Source: Fen-1362 sp049516395
Lineage (GTDB): Bacteria > Planctomycetota > Phycisphaerae > Sedimentisphaerales > Anaerobacaceae
Reading direction: 5' to 3'
DNA length: 64,000 nucleotides
Assembly: GCA_049516395.1 (NCBI GenBank)
Contig: JBEKTD010000002.1
Location: 186,001-250,000 of the forward strand
Position numbers and translations under genes: made by a program
Shown here: positions 61,297 through 64,000 of the stretch, piece after piece
Numbering within the stretch: the first letter of the stretch is position 1
How the letters are laid out: each line of letters begins with the position of its first letter
Notes under the pieces: model-generated
The model's database searches: none
Told to the model about the DNA's origin: nothing
What the model saw: only the letters and a program-made list of their open reading frames with translations

Positions 61297-62946
61297 ATGC
61301 CTGACATTTTAGCAGCTATTGTTTATGGCGGATACGTATCGCCGATAAAGTTTGCTATATTTTTAATTTTATATTTCGGCTGGTTGTTCATTATCAACTG
61401 GGTCTATAAGGACGCCGAGGCGATAGGGACAAAATATACGTTCTGGACGGGAGTTGTTTTCGGGGTATGGGCTGCGGCCGGGCTTATCTGGCTTCTGATT
61501 CCGATTTTTGCTATAGGTCTTGCGTTTTATATTATCGCCGCAGGCGCCGCAACCATTAGCTATGTTATGCACCGCAATGCAGCGGTTCCCGAATTTCAGC
61601 GTGTGCTTACGGCAGACCACATCAAAGACATGCTTATGGGCAGCTTAAAAAAGAAAGAGCCGGTCGCGGCTTACGTGTTTATCACTGCCAACAACAACGA
61701 GGTTTCTGTGCCCGAGGCGAAGACGCCGGACTATTTCGGTTACAAGGCGGCATACAGCTTGTTTGACGACGCATTGTATCGCAGGGCGTATGACGTCGTT
61801 TGCACGCCGACGCCGCAAAATTACGACGTCGCGTATTACATCGACGGGACAGCTATGAAGCAGCCGGCTGTCGCCAAGGACCAGATGGACTACCTGCTTC
61901 GCTTCGTGAAAAATTTGGCCAACCTGGATATGGAGGAAAAGCGAAAACCCCAGAAGGGCAAGTTTACAATTTTCAAACAGGGCAAGAGAATTGATTGGGA
62001 GCTGATGACCGCCGGGTCAAACGCCGGCGAGCAAATGCGAGCGAAACTGGTAACCCAGCAAAATATCACCAAGCTCAGCGACCTGGGTCTGACTGCCGAC
62101 CAGCTCGAACAGCTCGGGACATTGCATGGCGCTAAAAAAGGAGTGTTTATCGTTTCGGGACCCAGGAACAGCGGCGTGACGACGACTTTTTATACACTGC
62201 TGCGGAGTCACGATGCGTTTCTCAACGGCATAACGACGTTAGAGAGACAGCCGTCGGGCAAATTGCCCAACATAACGCAAAATATCTATGTTCTGGGCGA
62301 CAGCGGCATAACTACATACGGCAGGAAGCTTCAGTCGATGGTGCGTATGGACCCGGACATCATTGGTGTCGCGGATTGCGAGGACGTCGAAACAGCCCAA
62401 ATCGCCTGTGGGGCCGCGGAAAACAAGCTTGTTTACGTCGTCATCGAGGAGGAAAATGCCCTCAAGGCGCTGGCTAAATGGATTAAGCTCGTCGGCGACA
62501 AGAATAAGGCAATTGAGCATCTTCTGGGAATGTGCAACCAGCGTCTGCTTCGAAAGCTCTGCGAGAAGTGTAAACAGGCATACGAGCCGAACAGCGACCT
62601 TCTGCACAAGTTCAACATCCCGGCAGAGAGAGCTAAGGTCCTTTATCGCACCGGCAAAGTGGTTTATGACAAGCGAGGAAAACCATTCCCCTGCGAAAGC
62701 TGCCAGGAAACAGGATTCTTCGGCAGAATGTGCATTTTCGAGACCATTATGTTGAACGACCATCTGCGAAACGCGATTAAGCAGGCAAAGTCGCTTTCAG
62801 ACGTTGGAACCGAGCTGAGGCGGGCTAAAATGCTGTATCTCCAAGAGCAGGGGTTGCTTAAGGTCATCGCGGGGATTACATCGATAAACGAGACGGTGAG
62901 AGTTCTTTCGAAATCGAAGGATCAGAAACCGACAGCCGAACAATAG
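61297..62946 (+). CDS. Membrane-anchored GspE/PilB-like protein with degenerate Walker motifs
   Basis: A 549-residue protein. Two or three membrane segments occupy roughly residues 10-95 (KFAIFLILYFGWLFIINWV, WTGVVFGVWAAAGLIWLLIPIFAIGLAFYII), unusual for this soluble family. Then comes a T2SE/PilB-like domain. Its Walker A reads SGPRNSGVTTTFY, with Val294 in place of the invariant Lys; the Walker B region RMDPDIIGVADCED lacks the usual G-E-I-R-D; the His box is not recognisable. The zinc tetracysteine is kept (CEKC..CESC). It probably cannot hydrolyse ATP and may scaffold or regulate PilT. ATG 61297 follows GGAG; a start four codons earlier is possible. Confidence 0.85.
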   Translation: MPDILAAIVYGGYVSPIKFAIFLILYFGWLFIINWVYKDAEAIGTKYTFWTGVVFGVWAAAGLIWLLIPIFAIGLAFYIIAAGAATISYVMHRNAAVPEFQRVLTADHIKDMLMGSLKKKEPVAAYVFITANNNEVSVPEAKTPDYFGYKAAYSLFDDALYRRAYDVVCTPTPQNYDVAYYIDGTAMKQPAVAKDQMDYLLRFVKNLANLDMEEKRKPQKGKFTIFKQGKRIDWELMTAGSNAGEQMRAKLVTQQNITKLSDLGLTADQLEQLGTLHGAKKGVFIVSGPRNSGVTTTFYTLLRSHDAFLNGITTLERQPSGKLPNITQNIYVLGDSGITTYGRKLQSMVRMDPDIIGVADCEDVETAQIACGAAENKLVYVVIEEENALKALAKWIKLVGDKNKAIEHLLGMCNQRLLRKLCEKCKQAYEPNSDLLHKFNIPAERAKVLYRTGKVVYDKRGKPFPCESCQETGFFGRMCIFETIMLNDHLRNAIKQAKSLSDVGTELRRAKMLYLQEQGLLKVIAGITSINETVRVLSKSKDQKPTAEQ

Positions 62947-63002
62947 AACGAAGCCGGGCGATAAACGCTCGGCACAAAAGTTAATGTGAAAATGAGGTTG
63001 TA

Positions 63003-64000
63003 ATGATAAGCGCAGTGATATTAATAATTATGGCGGGATGCGCCGTGGCCCAGTATCTCAAGGGTACCTTGGTAAAATCATTCCAGACGTTTATTGCGGC
63101 GTTGTGTGCAAGTCTTGTGGCATTGTGGTGGTATGAGCAGTTATCGGAAATGTTAATCAAGCAGGAGATGCTTGTTGATGTGGCCCAGCCGGTTTGCTTC
63201 GGAATGTTATTTGTGATTACATTAGCGATTTTTCAAACCGCCGCGACCTCGCTTACCAAACAAAAAATTGATTTCGGCGTTATGCCCGAGCGAGTCGGGC
63301 GGATAGTATTCGGTCTTTTGCTTGGTTACGTGATTTCAGGTGTGCTGTTAATCGGCGCAGCAATGTCACCGCTGCCCGAAGGTTATCCTTATCCGCGATT
63401 CGACGCCTCCAGACCCGACTTCAAAAAACCGGCTGGGGCGTTACTTAATCCTGATGGTTTTCTGGCAGGATTGTTCGGCATTATCAGCGGCGGCAGCGTC
63501 AGCGGAACGCAGAGTTTCGCGGTTCTGCACGCCGGGTTCGTTGACGAATTATACCTCAACCGGCTTAATCCTAAAGCGAAAGTCCGCACCGACCCCGGCG
63601 TCATAACTATACCGGCGAAAGCGGCGGCATGGCCCGCACCAGCCGGGCTTAAGGACGGCAGCGGCGCGGCAATACCTCCCATCGCCGACTATGATTTGAT
63701 TATCACACGCGTCGGATTCACCGGTAAAATGGACAGTTCTTTGGCGGTAAATCAACTGCGTTTTATGTGCAAAAAAAAGGGCGAGAAACAGCGCCTGGGC
63801 GGCAGCGCTGTTACCGCTTACTCAATCGGCTATCTCAAGAGCGACAATCAGGTCAAGACGGTCGGGCTAAAAGAAGAAATACCACTTAATTCCAAAGACG
63901 CAAAAGATGGCATATTATGGATTGACTTCGTATTAAGAGCGCCAAAGGATTTTGAGCCAGTGGCAGTAGGCCTAAAGGCAAACGCGATTGCGGAGGTACC
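63003..64000 (+). CDS. CvpA-like membrane protein (5' part, runs off the window)
   Basis: An open frame of 332 codons begins at an ATG after GAGG and continues to the right edge without a stop. The N-terminus MISAVILIIMAGCAVAQYLK then KSFQTFIAALCASLVALWW, and two later hydrophobic segments (FGMLFVITLAIFQTAATSLT, GRIVFGLLLGYVISGVLLIGAA), follow the pattern of CvpA-family four-helix membrane proteins. A long soluble region follows (FDASRPDFKKPAGALLNPDG, YDLIITRVGFTGKMDSSLAV), probably periplasmic. This is larger than classical CvpA. It lies 56 bp after the GspE-like gene and probably belongs to the pilT operon. Confidence 0.7.
   Translation, partial: MISAVILIIMAGCAVAQYLKGTLVKSFQTFIAALCASLVALWWYEQLSEMLIKQEMLVDVAQPVCFGMLFVITLAIFQTAATSLTKQKIDFGVMPERVGRIVFGLLLGYVISGVLLIGAAMSPLPEGYPYPRFDASRPDFKKPAGALLNPDGFLAGLFGIISGGSVSGTQSFAVLHAGFVDELYLNRLNPKAKVRTDPGVITIPAKAAAWPAPAGLKDGSGAAIPPIADYDLIITRVGFTGKMDSSLAVNQLRFMCKKKGEKQRLGGSAVTAYSIGYLKSDNQVKTVGLKEEIPLNSKDAKDGILWIDFVLRAPKDFEPVAVGLKANAIAEV

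Noticed and set aside
1..64000. CRISPR arrays, insertion sequences, integrases, rRNA genes and restriction or toxin-antitoxin systems.
   Set aside because: None were seen: no regularly spaced repeats, no transposase or recombinase motifs, and no rRNA-like stretches.

Overview
The window reads as a chromosomal segment of a planctomycete, most likely class Phycisphaerae (Sedimentisphaerales-like). The grounds are secreted proteins with EF-hand/dockerin-like D-x-N-G-D pairs ending in an aromatic 'EYW/QW' signature, prepilin-type N-termini joined to H-x9-DG-like C-termini, Tat-exported sugar isomerase/oxidoreductase proteins, an ECF sigma factor next to a zinc-finger/kinase/membrane fusion, and Gram-negative envelope genes (lpxB, RND efflux, TolC). 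The taxonomic call is inference; there is no rRNA here. TGA is an ordinary stop codon.

Layout. 1-3.0 kb: leftward genes for a NodIJ-like ABC exporter, an AlkD-like DNA glycosylase, a small membrane protein and dapB. 3.1-5.4 kb: an exported sugar-isomerase/oxidoreductase pair closed by a terminator. 5.5-8.7 kb: an isoprenylcysteine methyltransferase-like protein, two membrane proteins and lpxB. 8.8-9.0 kb: a promoter and terminator with no gene between them (candidate sRNA). 9.0-18.9 kb: a dockerin-bearing secreted protein, queA, an aldose epimerase lipoprotein, a GH28-like lipoprotein with a UDP-sugar pyrophosphorylase, and a prepilin-like protein with a long structured leader. 19-25 kb: a DUF4139 protein, tRNA-Leu(CAG), two related membrane proteins, a PilZ protein, a 47-residue membrane peptide, a second prepilin-like protein and intergenic RNA-like structures.

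25.3-44.1 kb: mprF, an esterase, a 1529-residue lamin-tail/CotH protein, aspS, a membrane protein, an orphan histidine kinase with a c-type haem motif, and a complete RND efflux operon (outer-membrane factor, adaptor, pump).

44.2-51.4 kb is the most unusual part. Three leftward secreted proteins share a ~290-300 residue C-terminal module that I cannot assign to a named family and that looks like a tandem duplication of one fold. The architectures are CBM-like+module, GH5+module, and CBM-like+GH5+module. The GH5 of the last protein has lost its catalytic nucleophile. A ~410 bp upstream block is duplicated in front of two of the genes and carries the decayed 3' end of a further paralog.

51.4-64 kb: pgsA, pdxJ, a small lipoprotein, larE with a C_GCAxxG_C_C protein, an unknown lipoprotein, the sigma/anti-sigma-like kinase pair, tRNA-Thr(CGT), and a pilT operon holding a membrane-anchored GspE/PilB-like protein with a broken Walker A motif and a CvpA-like membrane protein that runs off the end.
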